A stretch of DNA of 64,000 nucleotides, taken from contig JBBDHG010000008.1 in assembly GCA_037951165.1 (NCBI GenBank), positions 6,974,001 to 7,038,000 on the forward strand, written 5' to 3'. The position numbers and the translations under genes are program-made. Under the pieces are notes generated by a model, which saw only the letters and a list, made by a program, of their open reading frames with translations, had not been told where the DNA came from and did no database searches. Positions within the stretch are counted from its first letter, which is position 1, and every line of letters begins with the position of its first letter. The stretch comes from Lophius americanus. Its lineage: Eukaryota > Chordata > Actinopteri > Lophiiformes > Lophiidae. Below are positions 34,481 through 46,638 of the stretch, piece by piece.

Positions 34481-35826
34481 GGAGGTCTGTGTTGTTGGCT
34501 CTAGTTTTCCTGTTGTTATTTTCTCTTTAACTTTGAGAGGTTATTTTTGTCTGAAACTGACGTCACAAGACCAATCAACATAAGATCATTTCCTCCACTA
34601 GATTGTCATACTCACCATATCCTTATTACCCACACATTCTTAACCAAAAAGCCACATTTGTAATTATTTTTTTAAATTAGTTATAATAAATCTGAGCATA
34701 ATTGATAAACAAATGGATGACGGTGGCAGACGTTGATAAAAAATGACATTGACATGCACTGCAAAATGTGTTTTTGGGTGACTGCTGCCCTCTAGTGGAC
34801 AACCCAGAAACATTTTCACCGCCGCCAATGAGGAAATGTTTTTGCTGTTGGTTTTTCACTTTGTTGTCAACATTATGCATTTGCATGAAATCTTATCCAG
34901 AACTAAGTTTTGGCATATACTCGAGTTATTTTGCAACACGCCTAGGAAAACGACTGATAATAGAATAATATAATCATAAAACTACAATTCTCGAATAACA
35001 CACAACCAATGCTAGATAAAGATATCAATTTAAATCGATAGGGAATTTTATTATTTAGATAATAATAATAACCTTTCCTTTTATGTGATGTGTTCAGTAA
35101 TGAGAAAATAAAGGGATCCAATTCATTCTGACCACAATAATGTTTAGATTGGGTACTGCAAAGGTTTGAGTTCTGTGAGTGCTTTCTAGTTAACTTTTGT
35201 TTTATATGACCCAAAAGATTGTGATAATAATGAATAAAAATATTTTATTAGTTTTCCACTACATCATTTATTCGTATAGTCAGTGGATTACACTCGAGGG
35301 TGATAAGAAGTCTGACTCTTAAGTTCCTGAATGATTAAGAACGTACTGAGGGACTCAGAGCCGAAGAACAGCTGTGATGTCTTATGACGTATAATATATA
35401 GAATATAGATATATATAATATGTAATATATAGATGTATAATATATAGTAAAGTGTAACTCAGTATAGTACAGTACAGTGTAATAGTATAGTATAGCATGG
35501 CGTACGCATATTTGGGCTGCAACGGTGATGTCTGGTTGTTTGGGCCCAAAATAACAGGGCCATTTTTTTGTCCCAGTCCATCCTGTTCCAAACAAATGGA
35601 TATACACGCACACACTTTGACAGAGGTTACCATGTAAGGAGCCAGAAGCACTGATAAAATTCACACAATGGAATGAATCAGTCATAAGGAGGAAACTGCA
35701 GCCACCTTTACACGCAGCAATAATGACCTCTTTTTTTTGTTCTTTTTTTTTCTTTTTTTTCTTAAAGCATTCTTTTTAAAAAGCAATTGTTTTTCACAAT
35801 TTGATGGTGTTTGATTTTACGATTTT

Positions 35827-35912
35827 ATGATGATTTGTCCCCATACGAAGCTGATCAGCATAAGCGATTACAGATAAAGGATGGATGGATCATATTTATT
35901 GTGATAAAAACA
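35827..35912 (+). repeat. Inverted repeat arm 1, in the receptor intron
   Basis: These 86 bases match the reverse complement of 38995-39080 with about four mismatches. The core is GCTGATCAGCATAAGCGATT followed by ACAGATAAAGGATGGATGG. They look like the 3' end of a dispersed fish retroelement. Confidence 0.85.
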
Positions 35913-36709
35913 CAATGGCATTCCTAATATTCCTTTTTACATATATGTCAATCAAGGGACTGTAAATAATAAAAAGATGAAAATATTCATTTGCGTCCCT
36001 TTTACATGGTGTGTCATTTCATAATCTACTCAGACGGTAAAGAGCCCCAAACTCTTCTTCACCCATTTTGAAGACTTTTTCTACTTCCCTGAGGAAACTG
36101 CCAGAGTATAAGAAAACCTACGGCTGTCCAGGGCAGAAGAAGATTGATTCAGTGTTTCCAGTCATTTGTTTCAATTAGTAAACATTAAGTATGTTGTACG
36201 TATAATTACTTGTGTGGAGCATGAATTTAATTTAATAATTTAATAATGGATGAATTAAAAAATAACTACTTCCGTATAGAGATACATAAAGGGAAATGAG
36301 TAATTAACCAAAGAGATAAGTGTAAACACAGATGGAGATACACAGTTTTACGGGTCCTTGTTGTTCCTCTCTTTGCTCACCTCAGAAAGCCTCAGAACCC
36401 TCCCTAGTTCATTCTTCTAGCAAGAACCTCTGGTACTACTATAGTCTGGTACAGAACTGTGTCACTCCTTACCTCAACATGATGTTTACAGCTCTGTGCA
36501 GTAAAGACAAACACTGTAAATGGATGTTTACTTAACTATGAACTAAACATTTCCTTGGTTAAAAGTGGACATGACTGCTTGGAGTGTCTGAGGATTTTTT
36601 CTAGGTCAAACTCTACCTGAGGAAAACATGTCCTGATGAGACCCAGGAGTTGCTAAGAATCCAACTTGCCTCTACCTGCCTATATGTTCACAAAAACGAG
36701 AAGACTTAC

Positions 36710-36815
36710 GGACGGACATGTTAGGACATTCCTCGGTTGATCCAGAAGATTGAGAGACGCTGTAGATGGACGACAGCAGAGAGATGAAGACCAGAGCACC
36801 AAAAAGCCACTTCAT
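36710..36815 (-). CDS. f2rl3: Protease-activated receptor, exon 1 (signal peptide)
   Basis: The ATG at 36815-36813 (minus strand) starts MKWLFGALVFISLLSSIYS, a standard signal peptide with a basic residue, a hydrophobic core and small residues near the cut. It is followed by a short Ser/Glu-rich stretch. The exon ends at a strong donor (C|GTAAGT, 36709-36704) after 35 codons plus one base. That base joins GT of exon 2 to make an Arg codon (residue 36), two residues before the predicted protease cut. A short signal-peptide exon followed by one large exon is the usual vertebrate PAR gene structure. I see no convincing TATA box in the roughly 200 bases upstream. The exon is too short to stand out as an open frame, so it is easily missed. 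Confidence 0.85.
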
Positions 36816-37499
36816 CTTCCTCTGTAATTCTTGCACTCCTCTTTTCGCTCTTCTGTTGTAGTCCTTTCAACAGTTTTTCTGCTCTAGAGTGTTGTCTGTG
36901 CCTCTTGACAGCCGTAGCAGAACGTCTCTTCCACCAACACTGGGTTTGAGGTCTGATACCGAGAGTGCTTCTTGACTCTACAGTAGGTTTCGGTTATTTG
37001 ATCTCAGTCGCTGGTGGCAACTCCCCTCCCCTGCTGATGGAGTCCAGATGTGTTTGCATTTGAGAGACTGTGCTGTGTGTTTGTAAGGACCAGCCCTGTA
37101 AGGACATTTTGTCCAAATCTGACTTTCTTTAAAAATGTCATATTCCAGGTCATAACCAGTTCAATATAATGATCAGAGTTCAACATTTATCCCAGTATGT
37201 GACTCGAACAAATTAGGTGCTTGATGAGTGTGTATGTCCCTTAGCGTGATTCAGGTCGTGGTGGGTTCTCTTAAATGTGTTATGTCTGGTGTGATACAGG
37301 AAATGCATCCTAACTGTGGCCGGATGTTCTCTAAACACAGGCCCTCAACTGTTAACACCTAGTCTCAACTCTGACAGTAAATGGACACATTGTTTTCTCA
37401 ACTTGATGTGGTTGGGTGCACATATGGATAGGTTATAAATCCTGCATGAGTACATCCCCCTCCCCATTTGTATGGAGCAAATCCTCCAGGCTGGAGTAA

Positions 37500-37880
37500 T
37501 GCAGCAATGCCACAAAGAGATGCATAATGACTACAAAGAGACTAAAAATGACTACAAATAGTCAAACAATTATGAGAGAGAGCCAAAATGACAACAGAAT
37601 GACTACAAAGAGACTGAGATAACCACAAATAGATACAAAATGTAATGAAATTACTAAAAAATAATACAAGGAGACACATTTGCAACAGATAGACACAGAT
37701 GGACTTCAAATTGACATGAAACAATATTTACAAACAGATACAAAATGTTTAAACATAAAAATAAAATAACTACAGTGGACATAAATTGACAAGATAGTAG
37801 ACATTAGAAATAAAATAAGTAATTGACATAGAATAAATAAAAACAAGAACTTACTACTAACAGACTCAAAACAACATTGA
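37500..37880. repeat. Degenerate GACTACAAAGAGAC-type tandem repeat
   Basis: Units such as ATGACTACAAAGAGAC and ACAAATAGATACAAAATG recur irregularly upstream of the receptor gene. Purine/A-rich and non-coding. Confidence 0.65.
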
Positions 37881-38994
37881 AGAGACAAAAGTGACTGGTC
37901 AGCTGTTTTAGTTTCCTCATGTATCCAAGATTCATCTGTCTCAGTCTTTGTCTGCTTTCCTGTTTCTATAAGTAGCTGATAAGCAGGTTTCCTGTCACTG
38001 ATGCTCAGTCCAACGGAAAGTGCACGTCATGATAAAAAGATATTTTAAAAAGGAAGAAGCAGCATGTGTAGGGAACAAAAGGTGATTTAGCGCTGCAAAT
38101 GCAATAGATTTTGATTTCCAGTAATCTTCCACATTGGCCAGGCCCACGTTGTATTTACTGAAGTTAGTAACGCGTTGCCCTCAAACCGATACACAAACTA
38201 AATAAACAAACTTTTGTTATATCCTCATAGATAATCTAACAAATAAACTGAACCACTGAGTGAAAATGATAATCAAGCACACAAAGCAGGAGCAAGAGGA
38301 GGAGGAGGAGATAAAGCGACGTTTTATGTGTGAAAAGGCTGCTTTATCTCCTCTCCTCCTCCTTTTAAACTAAGACACTTAAATCCTGGTTTAAGATAGA
38401 CAACCAACAATATGAAGTGAATTTCTTCATCGGCTGCTGAATCAGAAACCATAAAGGAATGTCATCAAATCCACTGAAATGAGCTTCCAGCCGCAGTTAT
38501 CGACTGTGTCCACCAGATGCCAGTCCTGACCAGAGATCGTCATCACTGCCCTCTTCTGGCCTCCATCGCAGTTATGTGACGTCATCGCTGAAATAAAAAC
38601 ATCAAAACAAGTTGTTCGTCATCATGTATGTTGCATCATTGTGGACGCAGTTCTTCTATCCTCGTTTGTACTACCATGGTGGATAGTTATATAAGGAAAC
38701 AACAACAGGATAAATCTTATTTTATTTATTTTTGTCGACCATTTGATAGTGTCTACTTTTAGCATATCCATAGGCCCTTAAAGAATGAAATCCTTGGCCT
38801 CAATTGGTCAGTTTAGTCACATAATCACACCCTTATAATGGACCATTGTTAACTTTTGCCAACTACCATGAGAGACAGCGTCATGACGTCACTTTTGTTT
38901 ATACATAGTAATTACTATTAGAGATGAACTGTAGTTATTAGATTTATGATACCATTGGTATTCATTAAAAAAATTGTTTTATTAGGAGAATAGA

Positions 38995-39180
38995 TGTTTT
39001 TATCACAATTAATATGATCCATCCATCCTTTATCTGTAATCGCTTATGCTGATCAGCTTTGTAGGGGGACAAATCTTCATGCAGTTCATCGCAGGGCCAA
39101 AACGCAGATGCAAACACCCACTCAAACACATTCACGCCTTCGGGCAATTTGGATTAACTACATCACTTATTTTCCTGTTG
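38995..39180 (-). repeat. Inverted repeat arm 2 and retroelement tail
   Basis: The first 86 bases are the inverted match to 35827-35912. The continuing minus-strand sequence (TTCATCGCAGGGCCAAAACG, CACTCAAACACATTCACGCC on the plus strand) is typical of a widespread fish repeat. The two arms bracket exon 1 of the receptor. Confidence 0.75.
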
Positions 39181-39600
39181 CAAGATTTTTGTTTTTTTTT
39201 ACTGTGGTGGAAAGCTGTAGTGTCCGGTGAGAAGGATTAGGGTTATGCCCAGAAAGGTCCCTGAGGTGGATTTAAACCCAAAACCCATCTTTCTGTGAGG
39301 CAACTGCACTAACCAATGCAAGATTCACTCACTCTATTATATTCAATCACTTTAGTGAATAGAAAGTTGTACATTTATATGTATGTGTGTGTCTCAGTGT
39401 TGTATTATCTCTGTTTAATTGATAATACATTTTTAATGAGGTATATAATATAATGTCATATAATAGTCACTATGCTGCTCTTATTTTTTAATTGTAGATA
39501 GATAGATAGATTAGATAGATACATTTTTAAAAAAAATCACATACAGGTTAGCAGGCAGGTATCGCGACAGCTGATCCAAATCACAGGTAAAAACATGAAG

Positions 39601-39880
39601 GTATGCACACGCGCCCCGTCCGCTGCCTCCCCGTGCCGTGGCTCTGCGCCTGCGCAGTGCGACCCAAACTGATAGAGGGAGAGCGCTGACGGAGCTCGAG
39701 CCCCATCACCCTACGACAACCACCGAGAAGAAAACCGAATTTATACCCCGAACAACTTTAAGATACAACGTCCGTTAACGTACCGATCCCCACCAGACAT
39801 TCAGCGAGTGACAACGATAGAGAAGCGGCAGGAGAGCGGAGGCAGACCGGGAAGACTGCCTGTCTGTCCCCCTGCAGACG
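39601..39880 (+). promoter_or_regulatory. CpG-rich promoter and noncoding first exon
   Basis: A local GC- and CpG-rich island sits in AT-rich surroundings. TGCGCCTGCGCA at 39644-39655 differs by one base from the NRF-1 consensus, a common element in CpG-island promoters. About 200 bases downstream, CAGACG|GTAAGA at 39880/39881 is a good splice donor. No long open frame with a start codon is present, so this is best read as a 5' UTR exon on the plus strand, starting somewhere near 39660-39700. The next plus-strand exon that could accept it is the PA-domain exon at 51827. That link is an inference. The island lies about 2.8 kb upstream of the minus-strand receptor exon 1, so the two genes would be divergent. 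Confidence 0.6.
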
Positions 39881-40084
39881 GTAAGACAAAGCGGAATAAA
39901 AGAGCTTCCTGCGCCGACTTAGTCACGGAGCTGGTTTCTACAACGAGTTGTTAATAAAATGGATGTTGAATGTTCTAAGCAGTTGGATGTGCCGGACTGA
40001 AGACACGGCAACGCCAGGGTCCAGATGTTGGCCTGGTGATGACGCTCCATGTTGTGACAGACAATGCTGTCCTCTCCTGACAGT

Positions 40085-40960
40085 CTGAACTCAGGGCATG
40101 CCGAATGTAAAGAAGACAGGAAAAAGATTTAGAGACACCAAGAAGACGTTTAGGCACGTGAAAAAGACATTTTGATGAGAAGACAGAGCTAAATAGACAT
40201 TTAGACCGCGGGCATACTTACTGTAAGGACAGCAAGAAACCATTGCATTGGAAGGAATTTGGAGAGACCAATAAAACATTTTAGCACGTGAAGAAAGACA
40301 TTAAGATACATAAAGAAGGCACTTAGACACGAAAACTCTCAGATAAGACATATAAGCACAACAAAACATTTAGACACATTTTACACAAGATGTTTAGCGA
40401 CAAGAGGACTGAGTAAGACGCAATTGAGACAAAAGAGGAAGACAGAGGTATGAAGATAGTTAAACACAAGAAGGAAGTGATTTGACACTGAAATCTACCC
40501 ACAAGAATTCATTTGAATGAAGAAAACATTCGGACACAGAAACAGAGATATGAAGAGGACATTTAGACACATGGACGAGAAACTGAAGACAATTAAGATT
40601 TAAGAACACTGAGATATTAACACACATAGAGAAGACATTTTAGACTCATTGAGGAGACATTAAGTCAAAGGATGGCAAAGACGATAAAAAATTTAGATTC
40701 AATAATACTGAGTTAAGACATTTAGACACAATGAGTGATTTAGATGCAATTATATATTCAGATTTAAAAGAGGTTGAAATAAGGAAACAGAGAGAGATAA
40801 GAAGTCATTACGACACAAAGATACCTTAAGGCAGACACATGGAGATACACAAAGACTGAGAGAAGAAGACATTTTGACACAAAAATAAGAAATTAAGACA
40901 TCACAGGAACAGATTTAGACACAAAAAGAAGACACATGCGTAAATACTTTATAAATAAAT
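40085..40960. repeat. Degenerate AGACATTTAGACACA-type tandem repeat
   Basis: Variants of AGAAGACATTTAGACACAA recur for almost 900 bases with irregular spacing, directly downstream of the CpG-rich exon, inside its presumed first intron. Confidence 0.8.
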
Positions 40961-41254
40961 TAGTATTCCATAGTCATGAACATTAATCATCTCAATAAGG
41001 GCACATTTTGGGTTAAACTTTGAAATATTGTTGGAATCGGATATTTTTTACAGAACACAGGGATACATAAAAACGGGTAATGACCATACCTTTATACTTG
41101 TTTTGAAGAACATAAACTGAGACTTTGAGGGAAACACTGAGCAATGTTATGAAATTAAAGAAACAGTTGGAGGTGATTCTAGCGGAAAACTGCCTTTTTG
41201 GTCCTCTGCTCCACATGAGAATGTAACACACACACACAGTGCCTTGCAAAATGT

Positions 41255-42262
41255 TCAACGGCCTCACTGGTAGGGGTGACGGATGGGTTCACGGTGGATG
41301 TGGGATTGCAATAAGGATCGGCTCTGAGCCCTTCCTTGTTTGCTATGGTGATGGACAGGCTGACAGATGACGTCAGGTAGGAGTCTTTTTGGACTATGAT
41401 TTTCATGGATGACATTGTAACCTGCAGGGAGCAGGGGGAAGAAAGCCTGGAGGAGGAGTTTTGCATTGGAGAGAGAAGGAATGAAAGTCAGTCTCGGCGA
41501 GTTAAAATACATGTGTGTTTGAATGAAAGGGAGGTAGGTGGGAAGGTGAGGAAATGTGAAGAAGCTATAGTAGCATAAGTACTTGGGGTTTTACTGCTCA
41601 GAACAATGGGGAGTGTGGAAAAAGGTGAAAAAGCACTTGCAGGCATGGTGGAGAAGGGTGTCAGGAGTTATTGGTGACAGAAGAATAGAGGCAAGGCTGA
41701 TCGGAAAGGTTTACAAGATGGTAGTCAGACCAGTCCTGCTGTATGATTTAGAAACTGTGGCACTGACGAGAAGGCAGGAAAGAGTTGAATAGGTTTTAAA
41801 TTTTCTTTGGGAATGACGAGGATGAAAAGTCGGGCTGAGCAATTCTGGCTAAAATGAGAATTGTAGATTTTTTGCTTAGATTTGAGATTGCGACTCTCAA
41901 CGATCTTACCATTCAGTATTGCAATTTGTTATGGATATGAGAAATTAAAAAGCGCCATGCGATATTGTTACCATGATTACTGCTCGACTGTTTACCCTGA
42001 TTATTCATTTCGGCAGAGTAAATATTTGTGAAAGCGTCTGGTTTTTGCTCTCTGCCCCCGATAGCTGGTGGATATATTTGTAAAAGGATGAAGGAGATAG
42101 AGATGTTTGGCAGGAAAAATGGGATGGCTCTGAATGTGTTAAAAGAGGACATGCAGTCAGTTTATGCACCAAAGGAAGTTGCAAACCACAAGCTAAGTTG
42201 GAGACAGATGATTGCTTTGGTGACCCCTAAAAAGAACACCTGAAAGAGGAAGAAGACCTTTC
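41255..42262 (+). mobile_element. RTE-like LINE fragment, split by an insertion
   Basis: The first part (41255-41835) reads SEPFLVCYGDG-like then DRLTDDVR, EESLEEEFCIGERR, EREVGGKVRKCEEA, EVKKHLQAWWRRVSG and IGKVYKMVVRPVLLYDLETVAL, the C-terminal half of RTE-like reverse transcriptases. The second part (42055-42262) continues with LNVLKEDMQSVYAP and LSWRQMIALV, the element's extreme C-terminus. The 215 bases between belong to another element. Frameshifts make it non-functional. Confidence 0.75.
41836..42055. mobile_element. hAT-type MITE end inserted in the RTE fragment
   Basis: GGGCTGAGCAATTCTGGCTA with GATTTGAGATTGCGA is a widespread fish hAT-MITE terminus. It interrupts the RTE coding remnant. 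A sequence resembling the opposite end (CACCAAATTGTGAAGCCTAA) lies at 43217-43236, so a larger rearranged element is possible. A second MITE-like start (GGGGTCGGAATTGATAAAAA) lies at 42452. Confidence 0.4.
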
Positions 42263-42499
42263 GATATGATATTCCCATTGCATTCATTTTACGTTGACTC
42301 AAGTTTTACCCCACAAAATTTCTTAAGAAGATTAAAATTAGCAAATGCAAGTCCACAAATATTGAGCCCATGTCACTTTGGCAAGCCTCAGTATAGTGGT
42401 TTAACTGATGTAGTTGTTTAGTGTTTACCACTCATCATGCTTCAGTTCTAGGGGTCGGAATTGATAAAAATTCTATTGACACCAATGCCATTATAGATT

Positions 42500-45080
42500 C
42501 TGCTTATCGTTCCAATTCTTTATCGATTCCTATGGATTTAGTTTTTTAGGAAAAAGTAGGCCTATGCGGGTGTGGGTTAGACAGAGAAAAAGAATAACAG
42601 AAAAGTTACCATGGTAACTTACGCTGCAAACCTAAACTGCTCGCTGAGGTTATACATCTCAAACAGCTCTCACATCTTGGCTTGTTGCGCTCCGTTCTTT
42701 TTTTCTAATGGAAAAAACAGTGAATATTTGATATTAGCACTACTGGAAAATGAGCCACTGGCTGACTATAAATGTTTTTACAACCAAAGTGAGGTTTAAT
42801 TTTCAGCTGTTGTGTGTGATTAGAGCCCATAAATGAAAATTTAAATATGTTCAATATCATTCCGCCACCTTCTCACACACAATATTTATAGAAAATAAGG
42901 TAAAACTAGTTGATACATTAAACCCACTTCTTGAATACTATTTATTTCGATGTACGACTAAGAGTTTGCAAAATGCCTTTATTTTGAAATATATATTTTT
43001 TATATTGTTACTTATTTAATTTAGTGAAATATTAAGTAATTTGAAAATCTTTTTGTACAAGTAGTTTGGTCTTGTATTTTTCTCTGCAAATTTAACTTTG
43101 TATGTTTGTACTGAGATATACACATTTCAAAATGATCAATGATACATGCATTTTCCTGGATAACTACTATATCGCAAATCGCAATATTGTCCACTATCAT
43201 CACAATATGACTTTTTCACCAAATTGTGAAGCCTAAGTAATGGTAAGTAAGTAATGGAAGAGTAACAGAGTGTTTTTGGAGCAACCGGGGGAGCGGTTTT
43301 CACAGTTTCTTTAGTTTTTAAGGGCACAGTTTATTAAGTTATGTTAAATGTTTTCGATAAACTGTATGTTTAATATTTACTTTACTTCCAGGTCATGTTT
43401 ACACTCCTGTGTGTTCGTCTGTTTGTCCGTCTGTTTGTTTGTGAGCAAGATTACAGAAAAACTACAGAACAGATTTGCATGCAATTTCACCCAGAGGCAT
43501 ATACTAGAGGTGATTACATTTTGGTGACAGTACATGTTTTTCAGCATTTTAAGTAAAATAAAACAAAATAAGTAGTTTGAAGTAGTGATGTCACAAGGGT
43601 CAGGGGTTCCTTTGATTCCTTTGATTTTCCTTTGGGGTTGGAGCTGGGGGGATCAGCTGTCTGCACAGAGATATTAAGTGTTTGACATATATTCAGCGGG
43701 CCAGATTTACTGAAGGTGTCTAAAAAATGTTTGTAAACTTGATAGTACCCGCAGACAAATGTGCAAGCAATATTAGATTTTGATATCAGATATCCATATA
43801 TTTGGAAGGAAAAACCAAGAGAGAGTTCACAAAGCTGCGTCTGTTGTATGTCGTTGCGTGTCAGCGCGGTACCTGGCATAGTTGTCAACCTTTACTTCCA
43901 GAGTTTTGTTTAGGTGGGCAAGCTTTTGTACATCCACACCGATCTGCCATACATTAACACCAGCAGCATTAACACCAGCAGCCTGATGTGAAGGCATCAT
44001 AACATTTCTGTGATGTCACTGTGTGTTCTGACACCTTTCAGTCAGGACCAGCATAAACCTTTTCAGCATTTTGTGCTACAGAACACATAAGATAGTGTTT
44101 TCCACAGGATTAGAATTTACTTGCAGTGGTGGGCAGCGCATAACGGGATGTGATGGATGGGTTCACTAATAAACTAGTCAAACAACAGTCTGTCACTTTT
44201 ACCATTTATAGCAAGTTAATAACCATCTTCTATCTTAGGTCAACATAAATAACCATTTACAAATTAAAATAAATGATCATTTGTAATGGAATAATCTCTC
44301 TAAATATTTTATACTAACATAAATAAACAAAAACAAACAAATGCCTATGTAAATAACAAAATAAACATTTATAAATATCTTTATTTAGAAATGTGTAGAA
44401 TGTGTAGGCATATGGATAAACATTAATTTATATTAACCTCTCTTTATTATTATAAAATTCTTCAGAGCAGCATATAATTAACCATTACTTTCTGAAGTTT
44501 AACTGAAAAATATATATGTAAAGTGAAATAATAAAATTTGACATCGTTTATTGTTTGATTATGGTTGCGTTGTGAATGCTTATTCTGTTAGCATACACTG
44601 TATATGACTATTGCCATTATATGTTAGCATTAAGCGGATTAACATTTTTTTCCCCCTCATTATTGTGAGGTAATAAATATTCAATCGGCACCTGGAAGCC
44701 TGGAAGACTGTTTATATGCCAAAGTGAACGCTAATGTTCAGGGAGAGCGGAATAAAAGGTCAAAATTAAACTCCAACCTCTGACGGTACCTATCGGTCCG
44801 TAGGTCGGTGTGCATCTACCTTGGTGGGTCTTTATTTACCTGGCTGGGCCATCCATGTAGTGCCTAAGTATAGGAAAGACTGCAAAATGTTCACCTTCTG
44901 CTAAATATACACAGTGTTTCCAAGACAATTTAGAGGAATAAGGGTATGAACACTGGACCTTCTAGGGGGGTTCTGGATCATGGCCCCCCCCCCCAGAGAA
45001 AATTCTGTACCTTTTTAAAGTTAGATGCCTCAATCCGGTGCATTTTGAGAGAAAAATTAGGAAGAGAGAGAAGAATCCTT
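42500..45080. other. No gene seen
   Basis: AT-rich sequence with MITE-like pieces and a repeat-like stretch (43400-43530). Short open frames only. A run of C at 44983-44995. Confidence 0.5.
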
Positions 45081-45086
45081 CTTCAC

Positions 45087-46638
45087 CAGTGTCGACTGGG
45101 CCGGACTTATGCATGGGCTACCCTGGTCTTGAGCCCAGGTACCCCGGGCTACAAAGGGCCCCGAAATTAATCCAAATGAATGAATAAATTTCATAAAAAA
45201 ATGTTTTAAAGTAATATTCCGGCCGCTGGACTGGCCGAGGCTCCTTTAATCGGATTCAAGTATTACGTTCAAATTGGAAAAAGTACGCCTACTGGACGCT
45301 CCAATGTATGAGGTGTTTAATTATATGTCAGTCATATTTAGCTTTGTTGATTGGTTTACGCTTCTGCCAATTGAGAGGTCTACGTGGACATCAGGGCAGG
45401 GGCCTCATCTTTGGCGCGCTCTCTGTCACTGATCATGGCGGATAGGACTCGGAGGTACGAGAGTGGAGCGCTAAAAAGAAAAATGAAAAAGAGGAACGCA
45501 AAAGGGAGACCATGGGGAAAATGCAGAAGCTTACTGGGTTTTTCAAACCAGTCGTTGATGCTTCACCATCTGCCACACGATATGAAGCACATGAGATGGT
45601 TAACCTTGTAGAAGAGGACAACCTGCTGGAGGAGGCTGCCTCTGCAGCAGCTAGCATGGTAGCGAAAATAGCACTGCCGGCCACCGAAAAGTCTCCGCAA
45701 CCGACAACTACGGCTCCCACTACAGCCGAGGATCCTTACAACACCGATCCTTCTCGCTGGGGCAAAGGTGGCGCCAGAGTCCGAGCATACTGGGCTAAGA
45801 AGGGGCCGGAGTCATGTCAAAATAAGGAGAGGATATTAAAGCGTCTGAACACTGTTATAAACACCAAAAGACATTTTTCTCCAAAGCTCTTTTGAAACGC
45901 AAGCTCTTAAATGGTGAGTACTTGCCAAGGGAGTGGCTTCTTTATTCCCCTTCCACCGGTTCTGTGTTTTGCTTTGCTTGCAGACTGTTCAGTGAGGGAA
46001 ACTCTGTCCTTTTTTGACACCGGCTATAGCGACTGGAAGCATGCCCCCGAACGCTTAGCCAAACACGAGAGCTGTTAAAGCCATAGGAAGGCGATGTTAC
46101 ATTACATTTAACGAGCATCGGATGATGGAATAATAGAATTGGAACTGAAAAGAACCGCTTGAGTCACAGTGTGTGTATTGGACTGAGGTTTTGAGAAGGG
46201 TAGTGGCGGTTGTTACATTTTTGTCAGAGCGGGGACTGGCTTTCCGAGCCACCAGTGAAATATTTGGCAGGGCTGACTATGGAAATTACATGGGCATCCT
46301 GGAGTTAATAAGTGAGTTTGACCCATTTTTGAAGTCTTACATAGAGAAATTTTGTAATGCAGGATCTGGAACCCCCTTGTATCTTTCCTCGACCATTTGT
46401 GAAGAATTTATCCCACTGATGGGGGATAGAGGGCTGTCAGAGATTGTCAGTGCAGTTAACATGGCCAAATACTTTTCAATTAGCATTGATTCAACTCCCG
46501 ATGTTTCACATATCGATCAGCTACCACTACTCCAACCTGGAGTAGTTGTAGCTTATAATATTTGGGTATAGGTAGGGCCTGAACAATGACTCAAGCCCAG
46601 GGGCTCCCACCCCCTTAAGTCCTGCCCTGAGTCTCGAG
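45087..46638 (+). mobile_element. hAT element with ZMYM1-like transposase, internally deleted
   Basis: The left end (GGGCCGGACTTA ... CTTGAGCCC, 45096-45140) is matched by an inverted right end (46589-46638; reverse complement CAGGGCAGGACTTA ... GGGCTTGAG). These are probable terminal inverted repeats. Between them lie broken pieces of one transposase in three frames. Only the N-terminal third to half is present. The RNase-H-like catalytic core and C-terminal dimerisation region are gone. Confidence 0.65.
45435..46532 (+). pseudogene. ZMYM1-like hAT transposase, N-terminal remnant
   Basis: In order: a basic start (MADRTRRYESGALKRKMKK), a frameshift, then KLTGFFKPVVD with an Ala/Thr-rich linker and DPSRWGK. 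Then comes the TTF-type zinc finger region near 46012 (FDTGYSDWKHAPERLAKHES). Finally 46173-46532 reads TFLSERGLAFR, NYMGILELISEFDPFL, GSGTPLYLSSTICEEFI and ISIDSTPDVSHIDQL. This matches ZMYM1-like proteins derived from hAT transposases, up to the start of the catalytic domain (DSTPD). Stops at 45893 and frame changes rule out function. Confidence 0.75.

Larger units (their letters stand above)
34104..36709 (-). other. Intron of the PAR4-like gene
   Basis: This 2.6-kb intron runs from the GTAAGT donor beside exon 1 to the GAAG acceptor beside exon 2. The acceptor has a T-rich but weak tract. The stronger-looking CTGCAG acceptor 27 bases further upstream would lead into an in-frame stop. The intron contains degenerate tandem repeats (34130-34480), an AT-rich palindromic stretch near 35390-35460, a poly-T run near 35730-35762 and one arm of an inverted repeat (35827-35912). 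No further exon is evident. Confidence 0.75.

Noticed and set aside
39975..40279. Minus-strand open frames beside the CpG-rich exon
   Set aside because: No start context or domain, and they lie in the degenerate AGACATTTAGACACA repeat.
43541..43888. 115-codon minus-strand open frame
   Set aside because: No recognisable domain or exon boundaries, and it lies in a repeat-like AT-rich region.
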